Source: Diphasiastrum complanatum (lineage: Eukaryota; Streptophyta; Lycopodiopsida; Lycopodiales; Lycopodiaceae). From it: DNA of 64,000 nt. Position 1 is the first letter of the stretch, and the number at the start of each line of letters is the position of its first letter. The notes beneath the pieces were generated by a model, which worked only from the letters and a program-made list of their open reading frames with translations, searched no databases and had not been told where the DNA came from. Of this stretch, positions 26,010-36,902 are shown piece after piece. The stretch covers positions 7,753,760-7,817,759 of the forward strand of contig CM055106.1 of the NCBI GenBank assembly GCA_029204225.1, in the 5' to 3' direction. Made by a program: the position numbers and the translations under genes.

Positions 26010-27885
26010 ATGGAAGATCATGTGTCACAAGCTTGCCTCCACTACATTGTACAAGGCTTGAAAGCTGCCAAGTTTGCCATAAAGCTAGCAAGTCAATCAT
26101 GTGTGCGGCCTAAAGGAATTCTAGAAGACATATTAGTAAAGATAGCAGGGGTACAATTTGTCATCACATTTGTGGTGATGGATGTTCCTAAAACACCCAT
26201 TGCCTATCGAATTTTGTTGGGTTTACCCTGGTTGTGAATTGCGCAAGTAGTTCACGATTAGAAAACTGACAAAATCACATTCGAGAATAGAGAGCAAGTA
26301 GTAAAAGTGGATCCCTCCATATGAGCATTGAAGCTTGTACCACCTAAAGTTGATGACAATTCTTCCACAACTGACGAAAGCATTGATGGCTTAAGAGCAA
26401 CAATGAGTGTTCATTATGATTCATAAACTGACACAATTTTGTGGATGAATGCATTGGCAATAGTTGCATGTATGGTTGGGCATACACGTCATCTAGATCT
26501 AGACCCAAATTTAGAACCGAGCATATCACCACCACCACGAGGACTCACCCTAGAGATGCCTATCTCATACGGGGTGAACATGATGAACATAACATGGCTG
26601 TTGATGGAAACCATTCTAGAACATGTTAAAGATGATTTAGTTACTTGGCAACATGCATTGTCGTATGACAGGGAAGTTGAGTTAATAGATGAGCAGATTC
26701 TACGCCACATCGATCCTACACATTATGGAGTTCAATGAATACAAGCTCAACCACCTTAGAAGGCCCCAAGTGCTATAGTCTCCAAGAAGCCACCATCGAA
26801 AGCACAACCACCAAAGAAAACCAACAAAAGCAAATATATAATCAAGTGATTAAGTGAATAAACTTACCGGAGAGGCCATAGCCACAGTGGATGTTGACAT
26901 TTGGATGTAGAAGCGAATGTCAAAGAGCCTCACTATAAAGCACGCCAAGATCAACAACCGTCAACGAGATACGTGAAAAAAGAAAGTTGGTTAGCCTCTA
27001 GCTCAAGGGTCATCAAACCAAGCTTCTACATCAACTTCAAGGATGTCAAAAGCAATGCAAAAATTATCACTCATGAATCTTTTGAAGGAAGAAATGAGTA
27101 AGGAACCAACCCATGATGTGCTAGAAAACTTCAAAAGCTACACCTTAGATGATGTGGTGACGGGAGCCTGATGCAAATAAGAAAACAAAGCTTACGAGGG
27201 ACTGGCTCACACACAACTGATGAATTTGGTAGAGGCAGGAGAAGAAGACAAGATTGTTCGTGTAGGAGCACAACTCATGCCCTCACAATTCACCAAGATG
27301 CAGAGGTTACTGTTGGAATATAAAGATTGGTTTGCATGGTCTTACAAGGATCTAAAGGAAATTCCATTATCTGTAGTCAAATATATCATACCTTTGGTTA
27401 AAGGAGCAACTCCCAATGTGAGCCGATATAAACCTAAACCCAAACTACACCGAGTTGATCAAACAAGAGTTGCATAAATTGCTCGATGCCAATTTTATCT
27501 ATGAAATCAAGCACACATAATGGGTGTTATCCATAGTCATTGTCTCCAAGAAGAATGAAAAAATGCGGATTTGTGTCAATTAAAGGCACTTAGCGCTGTG
27601 ACATGGAAGGACGACTTTCTCTTACCGTTCATAGAAAGCGTATTGGATTGAGTAGCTGGAGCGGAAGCCTACAATTTTTTGGACAACTTTAGCAGCTACA
27701 ACCAATCAAGATGGCACCTAAGGATCAACACAAGACAACATTTGCTACTGAATGGGGTACATATTCCTACAAGGTTATGTCATTTGGTCTTTGTAGTGCC
27801 CTGACCACATTTCAACTCATCATGTAGATGGCATTCAAAGAATACTTACAGAAGTACCTAGAGATATTATTGTTGGATATTTCCA
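26010..27885 (+). pseudogene. Ty3/gypsy pol remnant (protease and early RT)
   Basis: The left part ends a retropepsin-like domain with YRILLGLPWL (about 26205-26235). The middle (26439-26738) is a spacer-like acidic segment. From 27220 a frame reads a typical gypsy pre-RT motif: LLEYKDWFAWSYKDL then PLVKGATPNVSRYKPKPKLHR. After a stop, decayed RT blocks follow, including KVMSFGLCSALTTFQLIM near 27775-27830. The FIDD catalytic motif, RNase H and integrase were not found. Multiple stops and shifts make it inactive. Confidence 0.75.
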
Positions 27886-28465
27886 AATAATCGATCTTTA
27901 ATCTACATCTGTTCATCTATCCAATTCTATAGTTTTACTCATGTTTTTTCATAGTTTGAAAAAATACACAGGAATGGCTAACAATCGAGTTCGACAACGA
28001 CAAAGAAAATCAAAGATGTTCGAACTGTCAAATGTTAACATAACTTGTTTCCACTTGTTTTGAAGCTAATGGTTTTTGCAAGTAGTTTGTGGGAAGCCCA
28101 ACTGGATAAGTGACAACGCAATATGGCTAAGCTCCAATTGCGATCTACGACCAAACAACTATCTTCAACTATCATTTGGATAAGCCTAAACGACATTCAT
28201 AACTCGTATAAATAGTTGATCACTTTCTAAACTTCTTTTTCATCTTTTTGACATATTGATCATGGAGATTAATATAGCGCATTGCTAGAAACGCTTATTG
28301 CTTATTAGTTGAAGTGTCAGACAAAGTTAATTAGGAGAGTTTTCTCCTATATCAAGTTTGGGTTTGATCATTTTAAAAAAAAATGTGTGATTATGTCTTT
28401 TTGAAAGAGATGTGAGAGTGTCATGATGAACCTAAGAAGAAGGGTGACCGTCGACTATGTTTCAT
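27886..28465. other. No gene recognised (unassigned)
   Basis: AT-rich DNA between gypsy and copia fragments; no motif or terminus seen. Confidence 0.4.
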
Positions 28466-28655
28466 GTTGTACATGAAAATTGAGACAAGAAGCGAAAGAA
28501 GCTGGATGAGAAAGTTGAACAAGGATTTCTTGTTGGATACGATGTACACATAGGTTGTACATGCCAGAGACCAATAAGATCAAGACCATCAGAGATGTAA
28601 AATTTGACGAAGCTAGAACAATGGCCGATGGAGATCCTGTTAGTTACAAGCTAAG
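28466..28655 (+). pseudogene. copia integrase/RT linker fragment (copia-4)
   Basis: Reading across frame breaks gives KKLDEKVEQGFLVGYDVHI, then MPETNKIKTIRDVKFDEA, the standard copia segment between integrase and RT (KKLDxKSxxGxFLGY.. RDVxFDE). Nothing else of this copy is recognisable. Confidence 0.7.
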
Positions 28656-29019
28656 ATTCACGAGCTATGCTAGAACGCAGGACTTAAGCTAGAAAGCAAG
28701 AAGAGAGAATGCTTAAGGAGGCTAAAGAAGAGCAATCATCATAAATTGAATAAAGGAATACAATGTTGCCCTATATATACCCTCTCCCTGAATCAAATAG
28801 AGGATTCAAAAAAAGGGAGGGAATAGGATTTGGAGGGAAAATAGTGCGCCTTCCCAATAGGAGGACCCCCACTCCAAATCAACGTGACCAAGTCCTAGAA
28901 ATATGACCAAATATGGCCCAAGGCCAGTATATGAATAAAAAGGGCCCTTAGACCTGCTTATGCATAATAACGAATAAAAGAATGGATGCGGCGAATGTAA
29001 TGAGCCAAGTCGATAACTC
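28656..29019. other. No gene recognised; host sequence of the copia-5 insertion
   Basis: About 360 bp left of the intact copia. With 35150 onwards it forms the interrupted target. It may belong to an older LTR but no border was found. Confidence 0.4.
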
Positions 29020-29024
29020 TTCCC
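29020..29024. repeat. Target-site duplication TTCCC (left)
   Basis: Identical to 35145-35149 immediately after the 3' LTR. Confidence 0.9.
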
Positions 29025-29702
29025 TGTTAAAAATTCACAATTCTAGCTTGACTAGTTTTGGTCATATGACTTGTAAATAGTTAGATGGTCATGATGTGGC
29101 TTGTCACATGTGCCAAATAGCATAGGATTCCATTCATAAGGATGTTCTCAAGTAGATCTAAGTGTTAGAACCTTTGGAATGAGTCCAAATTATGCTTAGA
29201 TACAAGGGAGAAAAAATAGGAGCTATTTTTGGTAGTTTTTGCATTGTTGAGGGATCTCCAAGATTCCAACCCTAACTTGGTAGGGATGAAAGATCCGCCA
29301 AAATTAGGATTAGGGATAGGTTTAGGGCTACTCATACCTGCCCAAAACCATGATGGATCATGTATATATAGGTGATGATATGTCACCAAAATCAATCAAG
29401 CAATTTCATGTTTTTTCTCTCATAATGGTGGAATTGCTCTCTATGTTCATAATTGTTTGAGTACTTGTGATTACTAATGATTATAGGATTGAATATAGGT
29501 CTGGTGTACAGTACTCAGACTGTGGGAGGCCGTACTTTCACACGTGTGAAGCCTTCAAGGATTTGGGCCATTTAGTGAGGTTCAAGCATAGATTTTTGAT
29601 GGATTTTGATGGTTCAACTTGTGCTAATCTTATGAAATCATAATCTATTGTTTTTCTCATCATTTCAAGTGTTTTAGGACCTTATTTGCTATAATTTTTA
29701 CA
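29025..29702 (+). repeat. 5' LTR of copia-5
   Basis: 678 bp, TG...CA ends. TATATATAG near 29362 is a possible TATA region. It carries the about 25-bp segment GATACAAGGGAGAAAAAATA that is missing from the 3' LTR. Confidence 0.94.
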
Positions 29703-29715
29703 TGGTATCAGAGCC
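29703..29715 (+). other. Primer-binding site (initiator tRNA-Met)
   Basis: TGGTATCAGAGCC directly follows the 5' LTR. It is the standard plant copia site, complementary to the 3' end of initiator methionine tRNA, and primes minus-strand synthesis. Confidence 0.93.
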
Positions 29716-30513
29716 TAAAGGTTGAAATGAGCTAAATCCTTGGTTTTCATTCAATCTGATCACAATTTTTGATCTAAATCTTGTGTAGATTGGATCTTAG
29801 CATCTAGTATTGATTCTAGAACTCAAAGTGAGTCAAATACATTGGAGATTGGTGTTGTGTGACTTCATTTTCAGGTGTTTAGGTGTCTAAAACCTGAGGC
29901 AAAGTTGAATTCAATTCACATTACCAAGATAGCAAGTTTTGCTTGCTCCAAGCATTGATTTCTAAGCGAGTTTTGGAGGTGATTTCATAGAGGAGGCTTT
30001 CTAGCATTTAAGGAGAGGGAAGATCAGAGTTTTGGGGACTCTTAAAGGCTGTTCTAAGGTGTAGTAGACACCTCCTAAAGTGATTTAGGTTTAGTCCAAC
30101 CATTGATTGACTTATGCACCAAATTAGATCAATTTTTCATCAATTTTGATCATTTTTTGCTTGTGATTGGATAGTAGATTGTGTTGCATCCTCATTAAGT
30201 TCCATTTAGATATTTTACAGGTTATTTTGGAAGTATATTAGGTTGCTAAAATTCACTCTTGATCAGATCATTTGGAAGCTTTAATGTTCTTTATAGAAAG
30301 AGGGGCAATTCTACTAGTATTGTCTACTTCAATCAAGCAAGTGCATTGTTTCTAGTATTCTATGATTTGATTTTGTTAGAGATCATTCTTAGATCTTTAT
30401 AGGAAGTCTATTACTGATCTTTTCAGGTCCCTAAGAAGTGGGATAAGTTAGACCTTCAATCAAATCAATAGAAGTAACCTTCATTTGTGTCAAGTCCTTG
30501 ATTAGGAGACTAG
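29716..30513 (+). other. Untranslated leader of copia-5
   Basis: About 800 bp between primer site and gag start with no long open frame. Such leaders normally hold packaging signals, but none can be identified by eye. Confidence 0.6.
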
Positions 30514-31260
30514 ATGGCATCTATAAATGCATATCTTTTGGATACTAATGAAAGGATCAACAAAACTAACTATTCCATATGGAAAGTTAGAATGGAATCC
30601 ATCATGATCATGCAAGATCTGATGGAAATTGTAAATGGTAAGGAGGGTGAACCTATTCATCCTCAAGAAAAAGCCAAATACATCAAGAGGTGCAATATTG
30701 CACTACATTGCATAAAAATGAATGTTGCAAATGAACTCTTAAGAGAGGTAGGAGATTGCACTTCAGCTCAAGATGCTTGGGAGACTTTGCAAAAGGTCTA
30801 TGAATCCAAGAACCAAACTAGAATGTTAGCTTTGAAGAATCAAATCTATAGAAGCTATCAAAAGAAAGGAGAGAGTGCACATACTTTTGTCCTAAGAGTA
30901 AAGGAATTGAAGAAAGAGCTAGCCTTTATAGGTGATCCTATCAAGGATGAAGAGCTTGTTCAACTCATATTGAATGGACTAAGCTTTGAATTTGACAATT
31001 TGGTTCAGGGATATGCAATTATGGGTAAGCTACCCATACTTGAAGAACTCCAAGGCACACTCATGGCCGAGGAATCAAGAAGGAGCCAAATGCAAGAGAG
31101 GATGGATAGGCTTTCCATCCAAGGTGGAGATGACCAAGCTCTCTTCACCAAAGGCAAAGGCAAGTCCAAAGGCAAAGGATCAACATCCAAGATGTCTACA
31201 AAGCTTGAGGATCAAGAAGGACCCTCAAAGGCATCTCCATCAACCACCAAAGTCAAGTAG
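30514..31260 (+). CDS. copia-5 Gag (capsid part), ends at TAG
   Basis: 248 codons from ATG 30514. Gag forms the virus-like particle that packages element RNA in the cytoplasm. The N-terminus has the copia gag signature NYSIWKVRMESIM (residues about 20-32), followed by the UBN2-type region (CTSAQDAWETLQKVYES, LKNQIYRSYQKKGES, LNGLSFEFDNLVQ). A lysine/serine-rich tail begins near residue 210. The frame stops at TAG 31258-31260. The same frame then continues without further interruption into the CCHC knuckle and pol, so gag and pol are one frame split by one codon. As written, this Gag lacks its nucleic-acid-binding knuckle. Confidence 0.9.
   Translation: MASINAYLLDTNERINKTNYSIWKVRMESIMIMQDLMEIVNGKEGEPIHPQEKAKYIKRCNIALHCIKMNVANELLREVGDCTSAQDAWETLQKVYESKNQTRMLALKNQIYRSYQKKGESAHTFVLRVKELKKELAFIGDPIKDEELVQLILNGLSFEFDNLVQGYAIMGKLPILEELQGTLMAEESRRSQMQERMDRLSIQGGDDQALFTKGKGKSKGKGSTSKMSTKLEDQEGPSKASPSTTKVK
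31258..31260 (+). other. Single in-frame TAG between gag and pol
   Basis: The gag frame and pol frame are the same (30514 and 31273 are congruent modulo 3). Between them is only TAG followed by GACAAATCAAAGGTG. A CAG-to-TAG change (CHG cytosine deamination) or a readthrough site would both explain it. Confidence 0.85.
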
Positions 31261-31272
31261 GACAAATCAAAG

Positions 31273-34200
31273 GTGAAGTGCTACTATTGTAGCAAGATGG
31301 GGCATTATGCCTCGGAATGCTTCAAGAGGAAGCAAGATCAAAGCCAAGCCAACATGAGCAAAGAGGAGGAGGAGGAGAGTTCACATGAGGACTCTCTCAT
31401 GATGTCCATATTTTCTTCAACAAGCTTCAAAGGAGAAGATCCTTGGTGGATTGACTCGGGTGCTAGTTCACACATGACTAGTAAAAGGGAGTTTTTCTCT
31501 TCTCTCTTATCTTATGATGGACCTATAAAGTCTATCTATACAGCAAATGATGAAGCTTGTAAGATTGAAGGAGTTGGTAGCATTCCCCTTTGCTTAGGAT
31601 CTTCCAAAAAGATCAACATAGAAGGTGTTTTGTACATTCCTACAATAACAAAGAATCTACTAAGTGTTGGCCAAATGGTAGACAATGGTTTCAATGTTGA
31701 CTTTGCTTCAAATGAATGTTTCATCAAGAAGAAGAGTAAGATAGTGGCTAAGGGCACTAGACTTGGCAAACTTTATAAGTTGGATGCATTTGTGGATACT
31801 AACGTTGTCATGTTGGCCGAGAAGAGCAAGATATCTACCTTTACTTTATGGCACAAAAGACTTGGACATGTCAACTCGGGTTCCATGGAGGCTATGATCA
31901 AGGAGGAGTATGCTTTAGGCCTACCAAGGTCTATTGGGAAGGAAGACAAGGTTTGTGAAGCTTGTGCCTTATCCAAGGCACATAAGAAGGTGTTTCCTAA
32001 CTCCATCACAAAGTCATCTCATCCTCTTGAGCTCATACACTCGGATGTGCACATTGCTAGCACCAAATCTAATGGAGGTTCATCCATGTTTTTAACCTTC
32101 ATTGACGACTACTCAAGATATTGTTGGGTGTTCTTACTTTCCTTCAAGTCTCAAGTATTTGATACTTTTGTAAAGTTCAAGTTGTTTGTGGAAAGGCATC
32201 ATAATCATAGCATCAAGATTCTTAGAAGTGACAATGGTGGAGAATTCATCTCCAATGAGTTCAAGGCCTTTTGTGAGGAGGAAGGGATCAAGAAAGAGGC
32301 TTCTTGTCCTTACACTCCTCAACAAAATGGAGTTGCTGAAAGAAGGAATAGAACATTATGTGGATGTTCTAAGGCTTTAAGATTAGATGCTTGTTTGTCC
32401 AAATCCTTTTGGGGTGAGTCTCTTGTATGTGCAAACTACTTGATGAATAGGGTGTCTTGCAAAGCAATTGAAGGCAAAACTCCTTATGAGATGTTGTATG
32501 GAAAGAAACCCAATCTTAATCACTTGAAAGTTTTTGGGTGTATATGTTATGTGCATGTGCCATTGGAAACAAGAACCAAGGAGGATCCATCTTCCACAAG
32601 AGGGATCATGCTTGGATATGCAAGCTCAAGCAAGGGCTACAAAGTCTATCTCCCATCCTTGAACAAATTTGTTGTTTCAAGGGATGTCATCTTTGATGAA
32701 CATCATATGCATATGCTTGAAGAAGGCTCAAGTGCTCCAACAATCAAGAAGAAGATGGCCGAGGAGCAAGATCTTGGTTTTGAGGAGGAGCTCATGGAGG
32801 AGCAAGCACCAAACCCACCTATCACACCAAGGAGATCTTCAAGGGCAAAAGTGAAGCCATCAAGGCTCACATATCAAGGCAAAGGACAGCAAGTTGAGGG
32901 TATCTCATCCACTTCTTATGCTTTATCTAGTTTTGAAGAACCATCTAATGTTGAAGATGCATTGAACTCCAAAGAATGGTATAAAGCTTTGTTGGATGAG
33001 TATGATGCCTTGATTGAGAATGAAACTTGGTTGCTTGTTGAGAGACCTCAAAGAAATGTAATAGGATGCAAGTGGGTCTTCAAGCTTAATTTGAATGCAA
33101 ATGGGACTGTTAACAAACATAAAGCAAGATTAGTTGCAAAAGGTTATGCTCAAGAGAGAGGGATAGACTATGAGGAAACTTTTGCACCCGTGGCCAAGAT
33201 GGTCACAATAAGGCTAATCATTGCACTTGCATCACATTTTGGATGGATTCTATGTCAAATGGATGTCTCTAATGCTTTCTTGAATGGTTTTTTGGAAGAG
33301 GATATCTATATGGAGCAGCCACAAGGGTTCATCAAGCATGGAATGGAGAACAAAGTATGTCATCTCCAAAGAAGCATCTATGGCTTGAAGCAAGCCTCGA
33401 GATCTTGGAATTCAAGACTACATTGCTATCTTATTTCACTTTCTTTTGTTCAAAGTGAATATAATCCCACTCTTTACATTAAGTTTGATGATGTTGGTAT
33501 TGTACTTTTACTCATTTATGTAGATGACATCATCATTAGTGGAAATAGTGTTGATGGTATTGAAAAAATCAAGATAGATCTATCCTTAGAGTTCAAGATG
33601 GTAGATCTAGGGTGTCTTCACTTCATCTTAGGCATAGAAGTACTTAGAGGGTCTGATTTTATCTTTATAAGTCAAGTAAACTATGCTCAAAGTCAGAAGT
33701 TTAAGATGGAAGTATGCAAAAGTGTTGACACACCAATGGAGCAAGATGTAAAAGTGCCAAATGAAGATGATGAAAGATCCTTTATGGACATCACTTTGTT
33801 TAGGCAACTTATAGGTTCCTTAATGTGGATCACTATAACTAGACCAGATCTTAGCTTTAGTGTATTTAGGTTGAGCCAATCCATGCAAAAGCCATTGAAT
33901 ATCCATTGGAAAAAGGCTAAGAGGATTCTAAGATACATTTCGGGTACATTGGATTTTGGGATTCTATATAGAGGAGATGTGATTAACCTTCATGCATTTA
34001 GTGATTCAGATTTTGCAGGGGACAAGAGGGATAGGAAATCAACAAGTGCCTATTCAACTTTCATAGGAGAAGGTGTGGTTTCATGGCTTTCAAAAAAGCA
34101 AGAAACTATATGTCTATCGTCAACCGAGGCCGAGTACAAAGCTTTGACAGCCACTACAAAGGAGGTACTTTGGATCAAGGGATTATTGGTGGAGCTAAAG

Positions 34201-34476
34201 ATCATGGATTCAGAGGAGGCACCAATCATCTACAATGACAATATATCAGCCCAACACCTTGCATCTAACCCAATCTTCCATGCAAGATCTAAGCACATTG
34301 AGATATGCCATCACTTTGTGAGAGAAATGGTGCAAGCCAAGGAGATTGCTTTGGAGCATGTTCCAAGCAATGAATGTGTAGCTGATCTACTTACTAAACC
34401 ACTTCAAAAGACACCTTTTATGAAGTTCAGATCATCACTTGGAGTGATTAGTAAAGCAATGATTGAACCAAGCTAG
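31273..34476 (+). CDS. copia-5 Pol: zinc knuckle, protease, integrase, RT, RNase H
   Basis: 1067 codons in one frame. A CCHC knuckle CYYCSKMGHYASEC opens it (residues 3-16). The aspartic protease site is DSG at 61-63 (WWIDSGASSHMTS). Integrase has an H-x4-H/C-x2-C zinc domain (HKRLGH.., CEAC..) from about residue 193. Its catalytic acidic residues are in HSDVH (about 257), SDNGGEF (about 319) and NGVAERRNRT (E about 355). RT has MDVSNAFLNG and the catalytic YVDD (about 749). RNase H shows SDSDFAGD (about 910), SSTEAEY and ADLLTKPL near the end. No key residue is missing, so it could still be active if expressed with Gag. ATG 31273 is only the first in-frame Met after the TAG (codon 2 before the knuckle); normal expression would be as a Gag-Pol fusion. 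Confidence 0.93.
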   Translation: MKCYYCSKMGHYASECFKRKQDQSQANMSKEEEEESSHEDSLMMSIFSSTSFKGEDPWWIDSGASSHMTSKREFFSSLLSYDGPIKSIYTANDEACKIEGVGSIPLCLGSSKKINIEGVLYIPTITKNLLSVGQMVDNGFNVDFASNECFIKKKSKIVAKGTRLGKLYKLDAFVDTNVVMLAEKSKISTFTLWHKRLGHVNSGSMEAMIKEEYALGLPRSIGKEDKVCEACALSKAHKKVFPNSITKSSHPLELIHSDVHIASTKSNGGSSMFLTFIDDYSRYCWVFLLSFKSQVFDTFVKFKLFVERHHNHSIKILRSDNGGEFISNEFKAFCEEEGIKKEASCPYTPQQNGVAERRNRTLCGCSKALRLDACLSKSFWGESLVCANYLMNRVSCKAIEGKTPYEMLYGKKPNLNHLKVFGCICYVHVPLETRTKEDPSSTRGIMLGYASSSKGYKVYLPSLNKFVVSRDVIFDEHHMHMLEEGSSAPTIKKKMAEEQDLGFEEELMEEQAPNPPITPRRSSRAKVKPSRLTYQGKGQQVEGISSTSYALSSFEEPSNVEDALNSKEWYKALLDEYDALIENETWLLVERPQRNVIGCKWVFKLNLNANGTVNKHKARLVAKGYAQERGIDYEETFAPVAKMVTIRLIIALASHFGWILCQMDVSNAFLNGFLEEDIYMEQPQGFIKHGMENKVCHLQRSIYGLKQASRSWNSRLHCYLISLSFVQSEYNPTLYIKFDDVGIVLLLIYVDDIIISGNSVDGIEKIKIDLSLEFKMVDLGCLHFILGIEVLRGSDFIFISQVNYAQSQKFKMEVCKSVDTPMEQDVKVPNEDDERSFMDITLFRQLIGSLMWITITRPDLSFSVFRLSQSMQKPLNIHWKKAKRILRYISGTLDFGILYRGDVINLHAFSDSDFAGDKRDRKSTSAYSTFIGEGVVSWLSKKQETICLSSTEAEYKALTATTKEVLWIKGLLVELKIMDSEEAPIIYNDNISAQHLASNPIFHARSKHIEICHHFVREMVQAKEIALEHVPSNECVADLLTKPLQKTPFMKFRSSLGVISKAMIEPS

Positions 34477-34479
34477 ATA

Positions 34480-34490
34480 GTGAGGAGGAG
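34480..34490 (+). other. Polypurine tract of copia-5
   Basis: GTGAGGAGGAG abuts the 3' LTR start TGTTAAAA and would prime plus-strand synthesis. Confidence 0.85.
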
Positions 34491-35144
34491 TGTTAAAAAT
34501 TCACAATTCTAGCTTGACTAGTTTTGGTCATATGACTTGTAAATAGTTAGATGGTCATGATGTGGCTTGTCACACGTGCCAAATAGCATAGGATTCCATT
34601 CATAAGGATGTTCTCAAGTAGACCTAAGTGTTAGAACCTTTGTAATGAGTCCAAATTATGCTTAATTTGGTAATTTTTGCATTGTTGAGGGATCTCCAAG
34701 ATTCCAACCCTAACTTGGTAGGGATGAAAGATCCACCAAAATTAGCATTAGGGATAGGTTTAGGGCTACTCATACCTGTCCAAAACCGTGATGGATCATG
34801 TATATATAGGTGATGATATCTCACCAAAATCAATCAAGCAATTTCATGTTTTTTCTCTCATAATGGTGCAATTGCTCTCTATGTTCATAATTGTATGAGT
34901 ACTTGTGATTACTAATGATTATAGGATTGAATGTAGGTTTGGTGTACAGTACTCAGACTGTGGGAGGCCGTACTTTCACACGTGTGAAGCCTTCTTCAAG
35001 GATTTGGGCCATTTAGTGAGGTTCAAGCATAGATTTTTGATGGATTTTGATGGTTCAACTTGTGCTAATCTTATGAAATCATAATCTATTGTTTCTCTCA
35101 TCATTTCAAGTGTTTTAGGATCCTTATTTGCCGTAATTTTTACA
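34491..35144 (+). repeat. 3' LTR of copia-5
   Basis: 654 bp, same ends as the 5' LTR. It lacks about 25 bp near 34665 and has small insertions such as TTC near 34993. TTCCC follows at 35145-35149. Confidence 0.94.
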
Positions 35145-35149
35145 TTCCC
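35145..35149. repeat. Target-site duplication TTCCC (right)
   Basis: Identical to 29020-29024. Confidence 0.9.
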
Positions 35150-35329
35150 TGCAGAAAAACAAAGCCCTCCATCAGAATCGAAGGCAACCGCAAAGTCAAA
35201 GTTGCGGAAACCAACGAGCAACCGCACCGCAGGCTCAACGAAGCCACCGAAGACAAACCGCAAGGTCAACACATAAGGCCACAAGCGAAGACTAACGAAA
35301 CGAAGGCAAACCAATAGGGAAGAACCGCT

Positions 35330-35480
35330 AGGCCTCACTTTTGGTTCATTGCGAAGCAAAGGAAAACCGCCAAGGAAGAACCACAAGGCCTCACTTATGG
35401 GTCATTACGAAGTGAAGGCAAAACCGCAAGGGAAGAGCTGCAAGGCCTCACCTACGGCTCGTTGCAAAGCGAAGCCAAGG
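35330..35480. repeat. Tandem repeat, 56-57 bp unit
   Basis: AGGCCTCAC recurs at 35330, 35386 and 35443, each followed by GGTTCATT/GGGTCATTA/GGCTCGTTG, GCGAAG, and AAACCGC-AAGG-AAGA. The wider region (35150-35620) is rich in GCGAAG/ACCGCAA phrases similar in style to the copia-3 LTR. Confidence 0.75.
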
Positions 35481-36613
35481 GAAACCACTGGGGATCCACA
35501 AGACTTCAACATACAGTTCATTACGAACCAAACCAAAGGAAGCCACAACGTCAACGATTGCAACTGCTATCGAAGACCGAAGAACCACAACCGCACCTCA
35601 GTTCACGAAGCAGCCTGACCAAAGGCCATCGCAATGGGAACGATTGCAATTAGTATGCGAAATGGCTCATGACCAAGAATAACCGCAATCTGTTGATTGC
35701 GATCATAGACGACTGCACAGAAATGGCAGATCTTCATGACCCAAGTACATGGAAGATCAACCAAAGTACCAGCATGGAGAACGAACTCCACAAACGAAGC
35801 AGACATCAAACTAGAAGCCGTTAGAACATGCTTAAACCAGTTCTTGTAATTGATGATTAGCTTAACCTCTATTCATGTATAAACTGGATGAACGACAGAG
35901 AGAAGGTTGAAGAATAGTTGTTGTTGATGTAAATGTCTGCTAGTAAGCGAGACTAGATCACTGATGAGCCTTACAAGGCCACAAAGAGATAAATACCAGA
36001 TATTTGAGAAACAAATGACTATGGATGTTGAGGTGTTTGCTCTTGTTGTATGATGGAAATATCAGCAACTTATTGAGAGATTTGAATGGTGCTAGGCTGA
36101 TCAATCACAATAACAGTTGTTGGAGAAAACTCTTGCAATGAATGCTTCTATTTGAAGTCAATTTTTTTCTTCTTCCAAGAATATAACCTCTCGGCTGACT
36201 ATTACTCGTCTTGAAACAAGATGATAAACTCAATATGCTTTCTGTTAAGTCAAATGTCCAATGACAATACGTGGATATCTTGCATAATCAAATTTCTTCC
36301 TTAGGTTGGAAGGTATCTAAATGTAGCAAAGGAAAAGAAAGGCTCTCAAATGCTTGATGCTCGGTTTGTGTCCATAGCCTTGGTGCTAGAATAATTTTGC
36401 AGATTAAAAAAAAGTCGAAATAACGTCAATCCAATTTTTTTGGATAACTTAGCATGTAACAACATCAATCTTGCAGCATCAAGTAGTGTCCTATTCTTTC
36501 TTTTTTGCTAGTACTGGACTAATAGATGATATGTTATTACCTCTCTTGAAAAATGCTGCCCATGAGAGGGTCTCCTATTTGTGTTGCTCAAGTTTATTTC
36601 CAATTCTTGGATC

Positions 36614-36668
<55 letters not shown>

Positions 36669-36902
36669 ACACACACACAAAAAAAAAAAAAAACATGGGT
36701 CCCTACTAAAGCCACTTGTGGGAATGGGAGGGGGTTCGACAACTAGGTGATATAGCTTTGTGTTGATAGACTTAAAATTTGCAAGTTGCAATGAAGGTGA
36801 AAGGCCTCAACAAGGGGTTAATTTAGCAAATATTTGATTGTTACCTTGTGTTTGATTGTTGTCATTGTGTTTGAAAGTTAACTATGAAAGTGTAATTCAT
36901 TG
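35481..36902. other. No gene recognised (unassigned, with one microsatellite)
   Basis: Possibly an old LTR or leader (35150-36000), then AT-rich DNA. The only clear feature is the (AG)n(AC)nA tract at 36617-36693. No gene motif on either strand. Confidence 0.4.
36617..36693. repeat. (AG)n(AC)n(A)n compound microsatellite
   Basis: About 24 AG, 8 AC units and 14 A in succession. A purine tract ending in poly-A could be the tail of an old LINE or SINE on the + strand. Confidence 0.93.

Larger units (their letters stand above)
29025..35144 (+). mobile_element. Structurally complete Ty1/copia retrotransposon (copia-5)
   Basis: This 6120-bp element has all expected parts: LTRs 29025-29702 and 34491-35144 (both TGTTAAAAATTC...TTTTTACA), a primer-binding site TGGTATCAGAGCC, a gag frame, a 1067-codon pol frame, and a polypurine tract GTGAGGAGGAG next to the 3' LTR. 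TTCCC flanks both ends (29020-29024 and 35145-35149), a perfect 5-bp target duplication. The LTRs differ mainly by one indel of about 25 bp and a handful of substitutions, so insertion looks recent relative to its neighbours. The only coding flaw seen is one TAG between gag and the zinc knuckle. Order PR-IN-RT-RNaseH defines Ty1/copia. Confidence 0.96.

Noticed and set aside
26439-26738. 99-codon frame as a separate gene
   Set aside because: It lies between gypsy protease and RT motifs in the same orientation and is most simply the gypsy polyprotein spacer.
34976-35386. 136-codon minus-strand frame across the copia-5 LTR end
   Set aside because: It straddles the LTR/flank border of a + strand element and encodes no known motif.
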